A stretch of DNA of 64,000 nt, from positions 6,582,243 through 6,646,242 of the forward strand of contig CP093829.1 of NCBI GenBank assembly GCA_033063855.1, in the 5' to 3' direction. This stretch comes from Smittia aterrima (Eukaryota; Arthropoda; Insecta; Diptera; Chironomidae). The notes under the pieces were generated by a model. The model was not told where the DNA came from and searched no databases. It saw only the letters and a program-made list of their open reading frames with translations. This document shows positions 22,831 to 31,388 of the stretch, piece by piece; within the stretch, counting starts at the first letter, position 1; every line of letters starts with the position of its first letter. The translations under genes were made by a program, and so were the position numbers.

Positions 22831-24315
22831 TTAATTGGCATCAAATATAGATTTTCCCGTGTTTGGATTGATAATCAGAATATGTTTGTTTCCCGATTGT
22901 TTAGCAGACCTTTGTTGGGCTTGAGCTTGCTTTGGATCTTCTGGCGGTTCTGGAGGTTGAAAAACTTCCATGCCCGGATATCCCGGGAAATCGTTTTTCT
23001 GACTCAAGTTTTTGAACGTTGATGGAACTAGATATGAAGGAAATATAAATGGAACGAGGGAGTGCGGATAAGACTGTTGATACATCGTTTGATACTGTGT
23101 TTGACCATGTTGGACTTTCAAAGAGTCAGCAATAAAATTTTCTACTTTTTTCAAATCATGTGCTTCCTTCTGTTGATCTGAACTTCCTTGAATTGGATTT
23201 TCAAGTAACTTCTCATATTCACGACGATTATCAATCAACTTCTTCAATTTACTCGGATCTTCCATCAAGGCTTCAGGCAAAGGATCCGCGAACTTGTCAC
23301 AAATTATTTTGAAAGATTTTTGCTTAAGTTCTTTTGCTTCATTTTGATCGGCGAGCAAAAATGTTTCGTAAGCATTAGATTCTTTCAGATTATCAGAAAT
23401 AATTTTTTCGAATGCCGATTTCATTTTCTGAATTTTGAATTTACCAGCTATAACAAAACTTTCTGCTGCGCAATCTTCATGAATTATTTCATTTGTGTAG
23501 ATGAAGTGAAGCAACGACTCAACTGCAAGTGGGCTGAAGTTACTTATTTTTAGTTCGGTTGCTTCTTTATTATCCTCGAAGATTTTTTCCATCACTAAGC
23601 TGCGAATTCCAAGAATATTTCGATGAACATTAAATTCTCTGTTATCTGAGATGATTTTTATATCAGAAAACTTTCCAGATTTCCACAATTTTTTGATTTC
23701 TTGATTAAAGTCGTCAGCATCCATGACAGTTAGTGGTAGTTTAACGGGTTTAATGCATTTTTCATCGACCGCTCTCATCAGTTCTTCAAGTGATTTGTAT
23801 ATGTCACTAGAATGATAATTTGAATCGAAGAATGCATCAATGTTTTTATTTCCACGTAGCTCTACACTAAATCTGCCAGATTTTCCAATGAATGGCTTCA
23901 AAAGATTTGAAGATGCTGCTTCGATTTGATTATAATTGAAAGAAATACCGACTAAGTTCGGCATGTCAGTGAACAAATCATCTGGCAGTGACGTCAAATA
24001 ACCATTTGTCATACTAAAGTATTTCAAATTTTGTAGACCTCTCAAATCTTGTTTCGAAATTTCTTTGATTCCGCAATTCACGAAAGTTAAGTCTTCCAAA
24101 TTACAAAAATGTTTTTGCAGATCTCGAGGAAAATATTGAAGTCTTGGTGACCTTCTAAATGTAAGCCCTCGAACTGCTGCATTAGGTTTTAGGTTGTTAT
24201 GACGTTTTCCTGTGAATATGTATCCTGCGACTATTATTTCTTGCTCTGGTTTTGTAATTTCCACATTTTCAACAATTGCATGCGGATCACTAAAATTTAT
24301 AAGGATTCTTGCCAT
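22831..24315 (-). CDS. LRR-BTB-BACK protein B with C-terminal extension, intronless
   Basis: 494 residues, the longest member. Starts MARILINFSDPH, then VEITKPEQEIIV, LRRs (NLEDLTFVNCGIKEISKQDL; LTSLPDDLFTDMPNLVG), BTB (GKFSDIKIISDNREFNVHRN; SLLHFIYTNEIIHEDCAAES) and BACK (SNAYETFLLADQNEAKELKQ). Unlike protein A it continues past the usual KLLEN end for about 110 residues: a Tyr/Pro/Phe-rich, low-complexity region, then a Gln-rich patch and a C-terminal ILIINPNTGKSIFDAN that looks like a short linear motif. No signal peptide. Close paralog of protein A (tandem duplication), same strand, about 250 bases apart. A substrate-adaptor role is inferred from domains only. Confidence 0.85.
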   Translation of the reverse strand: MARILINFSDPHAIVENVEITKPEQEIIVAGYIFTGKRHNNLKPNAAVRGLTFRRSPRLQYFPRDLQKHFCNLEDLTFVNCGIKEISKQDLRGLQNLKYFSMTNGYLTSLPDDLFTDMPNLVGISFNYNQIEAASSNLLKPFIGKSGRFSVELRGNKNIDAFFDSNYHSSDIYKSLEELMRAVDEKCIKPVKLPLTVMDADDFNQEIKKLWKSGKFSDIKIISDNREFNVHRNILGIRSLVMEKIFEDNKEATELKISNFSPLAVESLLHFIYTNEIIHEDCAAESFVIAGKFKIQKMKSAFEKIISDNLKESNAYETFLLADQNEAKELKQKSFKIICDKFADPLPEALMEDPSKLKKLIDNRREYEKLLENPIQGSSDQQKEAHDLKKVENFIADSLKVQHGQTQYQTMYQQSYPHSLVPFIFPSYLVPSTFKNLSQKNDFPGYPGMEVFQPPEPPEDPKQAQAQQRSAKQSGNKHILIINPNTGKSIFDAN

Positions 24316-24400
24316 TTTGCGAATAAATTCCTAATCAACACTTTTACGTTGAAATGCGTTTAAAGACTGAACGATAATTTGAAAGTTTGTAAAAGTTTCA

Positions 24401-24480
24401 TCTTATCATAACCAGAATAAAGGGCGAGTCTTATCAAATTGCTGAACGAGCCATAACTATAGATATAAAAATTATTGTTT
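24401..24480 (-). promoter_or_regulatory. GATA-rich upstream box of LRR-BTB gene B
   Basis: Carries CTTATCATAACCAGAATAAA and GAGTCTTATCAAATTG, matching gene A's box almost base for base, then ATAACTATAGATA and ATTATTGTTT. It lies 85-165 bases upstream of the ATG. Confidence 0.6.
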
Positions 24481-24605
24481 TTTCTTTAGAGCGCGTTTGG
24501 CACGTCTCGAATTTAGTTTCGTTTCAGAAATGACATTCGTCATTTTTTAAATATAGTTGTTCCATAGCAGTCTTTTGTTATCACCTAGCAGCAGTAAGGA
24601 CGATA

Positions 24606-24818
24606 TTAAATAAAAATATGGTTACACTCATCACAAGAGCCACTGACTTCGTATAGAAAATGTAAGCTAAATGTAAGCATTAACAAAAAGTAGACTTTGT
24701 TTCCATACATCCATTGTTGCAGCTTAGATGCTTGATTTTTGGCTGCTGATAGTTGCATTGGAGGTTGATAAAATGTAAAACGTAAAACGTGATGTGCAGA
24801 AAAAGGACATTTGATCAT
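24606..24818 (-). CDS. Possible small ORF behind a family promoter copy
   Basis: A 70-codon ORF with a hydrophobic stretch (KVYFLLMLTFSLHFLYEV) followed by SGSCDECNHIFI. It has no LRR or BTB similarity, but the family's GATA-rich box lies at 24899-24960, at the spacing seen for real members. It may be a random ORF left where an LRR copy was lost, or a new small gene using the promoter. Weak evidence. Confidence 0.2.
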   Translation of the reverse strand: MIKCPFSAHHVLRFTFYQPPMQLSAAKNQASKLQQWMYGNKVYFLLMLTFSLHFLYEVSGSCDECNHIFI

Positions 24819-24898
24819 TAGAAATCTTTACAAACATTGTAGACTACAATTTGTAATCCTTATTATTTATTATTCGGTTCTCAAAGTGTATTTAAAAT

Positions 24899-24965
24899 AA
24901 GAGTTCTTATCATATTGTACAAGAAGTGATAATTTATCGCCGATATTAAAAGTTTTGGTTCAGTA
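24899..24965 (-). promoter_or_regulatory. Orphan copy of the GATA-rich family box
   Basis: GTTCTTATCATATTGTACAAG, AAGTGATAATTTATCGCCGATA and downstream GCATCAACCGGAACTCTTTT match the boxes of the pseudogene (25914) and gene D (27481). No LRR coding sequence follows it. Confidence 0.6.
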
Positions 24966-25492
24966 ATAATAATGCATCAACCGGAACTCTTTTTTGCTTT
25001 ACGAAACAATATCAATTGTCAAGTGACTTTTTTCTATATCTTGGTGCGCAATTCAACTCAAGTGTCAACAAAAATGATAAATTTCAAACTTTGTAGGAGT
25101 TAATTTCACATTAAGCAAATCAAAACCTTCTTCGGCTTTAAAAAATTTATTTTGCACTAAAAAAATGAAAACCCAAAATTTTTATGGACAGTAATATTTC
25201 TAAAGTTTTTTTAATCAGACCTTTATTGTCAATTGAAAAGTTGATTTTTCTCTCGACAGTTACAAATCTTTCATGAAAAATTCGATCTTGATCATTGAAA
25301 ATTTTAAAACAATAACAATAGATCAAAAATAATATTTCATTATATGTCATGAACTTCAGAAATTTTACAAAGACAATTTACAAGAAATTTTAAATACCGT
25401 TAAAATTATTAATCAGACTGAATTAAGAGTTCATTACGTCTAATTTATTGTTTAAAATCGATAATTATTTTTGTTTTGACAGAAATATTGCT

Positions 25493-25878
25493 TTAGGATT
25501 TCATCAACTTTTCGTATTCAAGTTGGTTGTCAATTAACTTCTTCAGTTTGTTGAGATCTTTTTTCAAGGCTTCCGGCAAAAGACCTTTTGTTAAGTTGTC
25601 TTCAATGATTTTGAAAGCTTTATTCTTGAACTCCCTCGAGTTGATTAGCGAACAAAATTGCTTCCAAAACATTGGAAATGTTAATTTCCATCGTGAAGAT
25701 CTTGAGGGAAATATTTAAGTTTTGGTAACATCACGAAGTAGAGCGCTACAACGTCTGCAGTATTACATATATCGCCTTTTTCTGTGAAAGCTATATTGCT
25801 ATCTGGTTCAGTTATTTCAGCACCTATAACTTTCGCCCATTTCCTAACCCCTGAAAAAAATTTGCACCCTATTTGCAT
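25493..25878 (-). pseudogene. LRR-family pseudogene with the middle deleted
   Basis: Starts like a family member (MQIGCKFFSG; VIGAEITEPDSNIAF; LKYFPQDLHD), then jumps directly into the C-terminal region normally found some 200 residues later (ISNVLEAILFAN, SREFKNKAFKI-like, then YEKLMKS and a stop). All LRRs are missing, and the C-terminal part is out of frame with the N-terminal ORF. It is clearly a remnant with an internal deletion. Its own GATA box lies just upstream. Confidence 0.8.
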
Positions 25879-25913
25879 TTCACTTTTTTAGAGTGGACAA
25901 GCTCGTAATAAGG

Positions 25914-25972
25914 AGTTCTTATCAAATTGTTTAAGAAGTGATAAGTTATCGCTGATAATAAAATTATTGTTT
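25914..25972 (-). promoter_or_regulatory. GATA-rich upstream box of the LRR pseudogene
   Basis: TTCTTATCAAATTGTTTAAG, AAGTGATAAGTTATCGCTGATAA and AATTATTGTTT. This is the clearest copy of the shared box, about 40 bases before the pseudogene start. Confidence 0.6.
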
Positions 25973-26488
25973 CAATAATATTGAATTCACATCAATAATG
26001 CATCAGCTGGAACTCTTTACGCCACGAAATGAGTTAATTATCAATTAATTTGTAAGAGTAGTTTTAAATTTAAATGAAACAAAACCTTTGTTAGAATAAT
26101 TTAAATTTATTTTCAATGAAAAAAATTTAAAAAAAAATCCAAAAGTGTATGCTCGTTTGAAGATTTGAAAGACTTAAAACTAACTTTGAAAAATTTAATA
26201 TTTCTATAGACTGTTATAACTTATAAGATGTGAAAATGAAGTTTATCATTGAGAATATTTCAAAACAGTAAAACATAACTTCCATTATCATTCATGAACC
26301 ACAGAAAACCTCCACCGAAATTTATTTGAATCAGATTGCTATTCAGAACTGTTCAGAGTGAATCAGTTCATTTAAGCAAGTCAAGCAATCACTTATAATA
26401 AAAGTTATTTTTAAAATTGAAAAATTCAATATTAGAATGTAACGATTGCGAACAGATTTACTTTTCGCACTTTAATAGAAATATTGTT

Positions 26489-27376
26489 TTAGGATTCTAT
26501 CAACTTTTCAATCTTAGCATGGCATTCAATTAACTCCTTAAGTTTGCTAGGATTTTCCATCAAACTTTTAGGCAAAGGACCTTTTGCTAACTTGACTTCT
26601 ATGATTTCAAAAGCTTTTTCCCTTAACTCTCTAGAGTTGATCGCTTCGAGTCGATTAGCGAACAAAATTGCTTCGAGAGCGTTGGAAAAGTTGAGATTAT
26701 TGAAAATTTCTCCGTATTCCAATTTCAACTTCTTGACCGCCGGACTATAGTCTTCTATAGCATTTGCATCTTCATCTTCTGTTGAAGCTTCTTCATCTTC
26801 ACCTGCATTAGCTCGACTGCAATTTTTATCAATCATTTCCATTAGTCCTTCAAGCGATTTAAATTTTGACCGATTGATATCTTGTGAGTCATAATTCCCA
26901 AAAATATTTTTATTGCCCCAAAACTTAACACTGATGTTTTCTCTCCCAACGAAAGGCTGCAAAAGTTTGGAAGATGCCAAACCAATTTCATTGTCGGCGA
27001 ATGAAACTGATTGCAACTTTGGCATATTAGTGAACAAATCATCCGGAAGCGATGTCAACCTGCAATTTTCCAAATGAAGTTTTTTCAAGTAGTGCAGTCC
27101 TTCTAAGTCTCGCTTCGAAATTTCCTTGATCCCACATTTCTTGAAAATCAATTCTTCCAAATTAGGAAAATGTTTGTTAAGGTCTTTCAAGTTTGGAAAA
27201 TATTGGAGCTTTGGCGATTTTTTGAAAGTAAAGTTTTTGATGTCATCAGAAGTTTTATAACAGTCGTTGATTTTCGTAAAAGCTTTAATTTCTTGTCCTG
27301 GGTTTGTTATCTCCACATCTTCAACATATGCATACGATTGATTTTTATCATAACGGAATTTACACTTGATTTCCAT
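26489..27376 (-). CDS. LRR protein D: BTB replaced by an acidic linker, BACK-like tail kept
   Basis: 295 residues, intronless. MEIKCKFRYDKNQSYAYVED and VEITNPGQEIKAFTKIND match the N-terminal domain; LRRs follow (NLEELIFKKCGIKEISKRDL; LTSLPDDLFTNMPKLQSVSF). After KSLEGLMEMIDKNCSR, where A and B begin their BTB, this protein has an acidic linker (GEDEEASTEDEDANAIEDYS) and then only the last helices (LNFSNALEAILFANRLEAIN; SLMENPSKLKELIE). The ORF is open and the ends are normal, so it looks like a working gene with a different architecture. Without the BTB it cannot dimerise or bind Cul3 the usual way; it could compete with full-length paralogs. That is inference. Confidence 0.8.
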   Translation of the reverse strand: MEIKCKFRYDKNQSYAYVEDVEITNPGQEIKAFTKINDCYKTSDDIKNFTFKKSPKLQYFPNLKDLNKHFPNLEELIFKKCGIKEISKRDLEGLHYLKKLHLENCRLTSLPDDLFTNMPKLQSVSFADNEIGLASSKLLQPFVGRENISVKFWGNKNIFGNYDSQDINRSKFKSLEGLMEMIDKNCSRANAGEDEEASTEDEDANAIEDYSPAVKKLKLEYGEIFNNLNFSNALEAILFANRLEAINSRELREKAFEIIEVKLAKGPLPKSLMENPSKLKELIECHAKIEKLIES

Positions 27377-27480
27377 TCCACACTTTTTCTATGAAATACT
27401 GAAGCAGACTGAAATTTTTCTGAGCGAAACAGTGCATTTATTGATACGCAAAAAAACTTCTTATCTAGTGAATAATGATT

Positions 27481-27545
27481 GAGAGTCATTATCAAATGGT
27501 TCTAGAAGCGATAACTTATCCGCCAATAATAATATTTTTGTTTAA
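27481..27545 (-). promoter_or_regulatory. GATA-rich upstream box of LRR gene D
   Basis: GAGTCATTATCAAATGGTTC, AAGCGATAACTTATCCGCC, then TATCGACCGGAACTCTTTT. It lies 105-170 bases before the ATG and aligns with the boxes at 24899 and 25914. Confidence 0.6.
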
Positions 27546-27794
27546 TATTTATATGTATCGACCGGAACTCTTTTCTTTTCGTCACAAAGCGGTATCAGTT
27601 GAAAGTGGTGTTTCAATGGGCATATGCCATTTACTAAATGGTTTTAATGCGCAATTGAACTCAAACACGTCAAAACCGTTAAATTTAAAAATTTGATTTT
27701 TTTGACAATTGCAACACAAGGAAAATTACAAAAGTCGTTATAAAAAATTATATATCCAGCTCGTAAGGGAATTTACTAAATTCAATTTAGTTTT

Positions 27795-28110
27795 AAATTT
27801 TCATTAAATCTTCAAGCGTTTTGTGTGTTAACGGTTATTTGAGTTTTAAATGAAACTGATCGCAAGTTTGGCATGTTCGTGACCAAACTTTCAGGAACTG
27901 AGGTCAAGAGACTGTTTTCCAAATGAAGTGTTTTTAAGTTGTCAAGCTGCTAAGCTTGAAATATGCCTGTGATAGCTCAGTGGTAAGAGCGACTGACCGG
28001 TAATCCGGAGGTAGCGGGTTCGATTCCAGTTCACACTCACACATTTTATAGTTTTGGATTATCGCTATTCGCGGACATATTAACATTCAATTTATTATCT
28101 TTACCTCCAT
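27795..28110 (-). pseudogene. LRR-family pseudogene split by a tRNA-like insertion
   Basis: Reverse-strand 27957-27850 encodes LKTLHLENSLLTSVPES and NMPNLRSVSF, the family's LRR signature, followed near 27800 by a THKTLEDLMKI remnant that elsewhere lies 40 residues further on. The 5' end is missing and replaced by the tRNA-like sequence at 27966-28038. The upstream flank (28110-28310) is the same as that of gene E. So it is a decayed copy with a deletion and an insertion. Confidence 0.7.
27966..28038 (+). tRNA. tRNA-like sequence (degenerate tRNA gene or tRNA-derived element)
   Basis: Has TA at positions 8-9, a good D-arm (GCTCAGTGGTAAGAGC) matching the A-box, and a T-arm GCGGGTTCGATTCCAGT matching the B-box. 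The acceptor stem CCTGTGA/TCACACT pairs at five of seven positions. The anticodon stem ACTGA/TCCGG is poor and position 33 is C rather than T; a literal reading would put GGT (Thr) as anticodon. Mismatches and the intact internal promoter suggest a SINE head or pseudo-tRNA rather than a working tRNA. No oligo-T terminator directly follows. Confidence 0.5.
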
Positions 28111-28310
28111 GCGAAATGATTTCTTTGAAATTCAAAATCAGACTGCAACTAATCAGACTGAAACGGTAAATTTAAGCTGATAACACGACAAGGTTACAAA
28201 ACTGAATATAACAAAAAGCTGATAACAAAAATTATTGTTTCAATAGATGAACTTATATATATATTTTAAATCGAATTATGAGAGTTTATTCAAATCAAGG
28301 CATTTTCAGA
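28110..28310 (-). repeat. Upstream flank duplicated with that of gene E
   Basis: GATTTCTTTGAAA-TCAAAATCAGACTGCAACTAATCAGACTGAAAC occurs here and at 29027-29075, and TATTTTAAATCGAATTATGAGAG recurs at 29368. It contains two AGCTGATAACA sites. This marks tandem duplication of gene plus promoter. Confidence 0.7.
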
Positions 28311-28359
28311 CTTTCAATGTCAACCGATTTACTATTCACGATTTGATAGAAATATTGTT

Positions 28360-28415
28360 TTAAGGTTCAATTAACCTTTCGTATTGATGTTGGTTGTCCA
28401 CAAACTTCTTCAGTT
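28360..28415 (-). pseudogene. Leftover C-terminal codons of gene E's ancestor
   Basis: Encodes KLKKFVDNQHQYERLIEP followed by a stop, matching KLKKLIDNRREYEKLLEN of protein B, but shifted in frame relative to gene E. Confidence 0.7.
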
Positions 28416-29024
28416 TGCAACAGGAGGTTGATCAGGACGACTACATTTTTGATCAATCTCAATCTTTAGTTCTTCAAGCGATACGTGTGTTGACGTATCA
28501 ATGTTGGCGTTGCCACGAAGATCAACTTTGAAGTTTTCTCTTTCATCGAAAGGTTCCAAAAGTCTGGAAGATGCCGACCAAATTTGATTGTTGGCAAATG
28601 AAACTGATTGCAAATTCGGCATGTTAGTGAACAAATCATCCGGAAGCGAGATCAAGCCACAGTTTTCCAATTCAAGTGATTTTAGGTTCTGCAATCCTTC
28701 TAAGTCTCGCTTCGAAATATTTCTGAGTTCGCAGTTGCTGACTTTCAATTCTTCCAAATTTGGAAAATGATTGGTAACCAGATCTCTGAAAACCGGAAGA
28801 TAATGAAGCGATGTCGAGTCCGTGAACAGAAGCGTTTTGACTTCAGCAGAAGTATTTGTGCACGCAGGATTGATTTTTGTAAAAGCTCCAATTGCTTGTC
28901 GTGGTTCCGTAATCACTGCACTTTTAACATCTGCATTCACATGAATACTTCCATTACAATTGAGTTTACAATTGCAATTTTGATCATAACTATATGTACA
29001 CTGGAACTCCATTTTATTCTCCAT
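28410..29024 (-). CDS. LRR protein E, truncated after the LRRs
   Basis: 204 residues, intronless. It keeps a Cys-rich start (FQCTYSYDQNCNCKLNCNGS), as in secreted relatives, then VITEPRQAIGAFTKINPAC, LRRs (NLEELKVSNCELRNISKRDL; LISLPDDLFTNMPNLQSVSF) and ends DQKCSRPDQPPVAN. The BTB and BACK are gone. Directly past its stop, in another frame, 28415-28360 encodes KKFVDNQHQYERLIEP plus stop, the family's normal C-terminus. So a deletion has joined the LRR part to the last 20 codons out of frame. It could still be expressed as an LRR-only protein. No signal peptide is visible. Confidence 0.7.
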   Translation of the reverse strand: MENKMEFQCTYSYDQNCNCKLNCNGSIHVNADVKSAVITEPRQAIGAFTKINPACTNTSAEVKTLLFTDSTSLHYLPVFRDLVTNHFPNLEELKVSNCELRNISKRDLEGLQNLKSLELENCGLISLPDDLFTNMPNLQSVSFANNQIWSASSRLLEPFDERENFKVDLRGNANIDTSTHVSLEELKIEIDQKCSRPDQPPVAN

Positions 29025-29420
29025 TGATTTCTTTGAAAATCAAAATCAGACTGCAACTAATCAGACTGAAACAGTGCATTTAAGGAATATTAACAAGGCT
29101 AAAAAATTGAATACGTTAATAAAAAGCAAGCCTTATCAAAATGTTTTTCCATCAATAAACCTTCGGAGATAGATCAAAGCTTCATTGTATTCATACTTCA
29201 GAACAAATAATGAGAAATAAGTTTATCAAATCATTGCATTTAAGCCAACAAGGTTTGTTTATAAAATTGAATACGTTAGGAAGATACGAGCTCTTATCAA
29301 ATTGTTTTGCAAGCAATAAACGCTGATACATAATAAAAATTATTGTTGCAAATTGCAATAAATGAAGTCATATTTTAAATCGAATAATGAGAGCTCATTC
29401 AAATCAATGCATGACGTGTT
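29025..29420 (-). repeat. Two consecutive copies of the LRR-family upstream flank
   Basis: TTGAATACGTTA appears at 29104 and 29266; CCTTATCAAAATG and CTCTTATCAAATTG follow each, and the second continues through AAACGCTGATACATAATAAA and ATTATTGTT. The first copy is the promoter of gene E. The second has no gene below it and probably marks another deleted copy at the edge of the cluster. Confidence 0.6.
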
Positions 29421-29655
29421 TGTGTTCCAAAGACCGAAGATGTCCCTCGAACACAACATTATAACATCGCAACATTTGCTTCTAAAATTTGTGAATGTTT
29501 CTCCATTGAAACGTTTAAACATACTGAGAGAAATGTTCGAGAATTTTTCGGGAGATTAAAATATCAACGAGCGCATGACCCGTGGAACGAGTTGACTTTC
29601 CGACACGTGGATTGTTTCCTAAAAATATCAAATAACTTAAATATTTTACATCAGC

Positions 29656-29898
29656 TCAGTTGATCAGTTCGTCCCAATATTTCTTCCTTCATTGTTGTCG
29701 AAGGGCAACCGCAGATTTATCAGAAAAGCGTCTTAAAGTTTCATTAGCTAAATTGAACCGCAACCGAAGTTGGGGACAGCAACGTACTAACGACGATTAT
29801 CTTCCCCATTTCTTATTGTAAGCTGAAATAAGATTATATTTATCACAAAGAGATTATGTGGCATTTACGGATGTTTCTATTAATGGCTCTCCCTTCTC
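29656..29898 (+). CDS. Putative first exon of a secreted protein, rest not found
   Basis: ATG 29856 opens MWHLRMFLLMALPS, a good signal-peptide start, and a strong donor CTC|GTAAGT ends it at 29898 (phase 1). About 195 bases upstream lie initiator-like TCAGTT motifs (29656, 29664) suitable for transcription start. I could not find the following exons; they may lie beyond a long intron containing the minus-strand gene at 31.4-33.9 kb. Without them this stays tentative. Confidence 0.3.
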
Positions 29899-31388
29899 GT
29901 AAGTATTTCCTCGGAAAGAAGGAAAAATTTATTGTTTGTTTCTTTGTCAATCGCTGAAAATGAAACGTTGAGTCCTGAATGTGATATGATAGCTTTAATC
30001 CATTACAGCGACAGCCTTTCGGGTCGTAGGACCATTCTCAATTAAGTAATTGATTTTGTGGATGGCATTGTCTGAAATGAAGGAGCAACCGTCATTAAAG
30101 TAACGTCACATTAAGTTTGGGTCTCACATTTAAATCGAAACTATCTTAGCAATTAGCAAACACAATGAAACACTTATTAAACTTCGGACGCAAACATCAC
30201 TCGAAACTTCAATTTTTCAATTAATTCGGGGATCGTAATTAACTACAAGCAGTTGCTGTAATCATAATTTAACAGAAAACATCATCAGTCTATCATTAGA
30301 GAAACGAAAAGATTTCAATTTTAATTTTGTGCTCGTTTAAACTTTTTTTTTCTAATTAAAAAATATTCAAGTCAAAAAGTTTAATTTCGCGAATTCCGTC
30401 TCGTCACGTTTGGAATGTGACAACGGAAATCTTTTATTTTCTTTAGAAATATTTGTAATTTCTGACAGTTTATCGATTAAATTAAACTTTGAGAAATGTT
30501 CTTGAGGAAAGTTTAAACATAATTTCACTTTAACGGGAACTCACCGGGAAACGAGGCTTGAAAGAGATAATTACCTCAGATATTTATTGCTTTTTGATCC
30601 GACACCCTGAAATGCTTAATTATAAAGCACGAACCGTCGGCTTGTTAAACAAAACAATTTATTGTTAAGGAGAAGGATTTTTCTCTTTATCGATTCGATG
30701 TTGATTAGAGTTTAGAAAATTCTAGCTCAGGATGGATCCATCTGCATTTGAACGCAAGTCAAACCACACAAAGTAATTTGCTTTCCATTGAATTCTTCTA
30801 AAACTGCGTTGTCCATTTGTCGAACTGCAAATGAAAAATTTGATGGATTGATGAATTGAAAACTTCCGAAAATGGATCTTCACATTTCGTTGAGAATTGA
30901 ATGCGATTAAGAAACTAACGATAACTCGAATAACTTAGTTTTCAGCTTCGAATCATCGAACGCTCAATCAATTTCCGATTTTTTTTTATCGAATTTTGTT
31001 TCAACTTTTTGCTCATCTCTCGCAATGAAAATTCATTCGCTCAACAAACCTACAAATAAATGAATCGCAAAGTGGAAAGTCTGAAATGGCATTTCAATTA
31101 ATTGATATGAAAACTTTGTGGTTACATTAAGGGCATGTGCTCAACTGATATGTCGAGTTAATTACTTTGAAAAATGAGAGGCAAACATTTCAACGAAAAT
31201 TCATTTAAAATTAGCAAACCGCGGCTTTCGAAACAAATTCTTCGTGGCTTCAAATAAATTCGAGGTTGATTATCGAAAAGTGTTTTTATTGAAAATATTT
31301 GTCAAAGTTTTGGCTCAATTGTGTCAGTTTATTTCGTACGTCCTCTCCTAATGCTAAATGTCATGATTGCAAGTAATAACTTTTCTCA
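29899..31388. other. No gene recognised
   Basis: A/T-rich, without supported ORFs or repeats. Possibly intron of the putative exon at 29856, or 3' flank of the minus-strand gene that follows. Confidence 0.5.

Noticed and set aside
23320..23553. Plus-strand ORF antisense to LRR-BTB gene B, repeated antisense to gene A at 21615
   Set aside because: Its recurrence is explained by the paralogous coding sequence on the other strand.
27966..28038. Functional tRNA-Thr gene
   Set aside because: Poor anticodon stem, C at position 33 and acceptor mismatches; kept only as a tRNA-like element.
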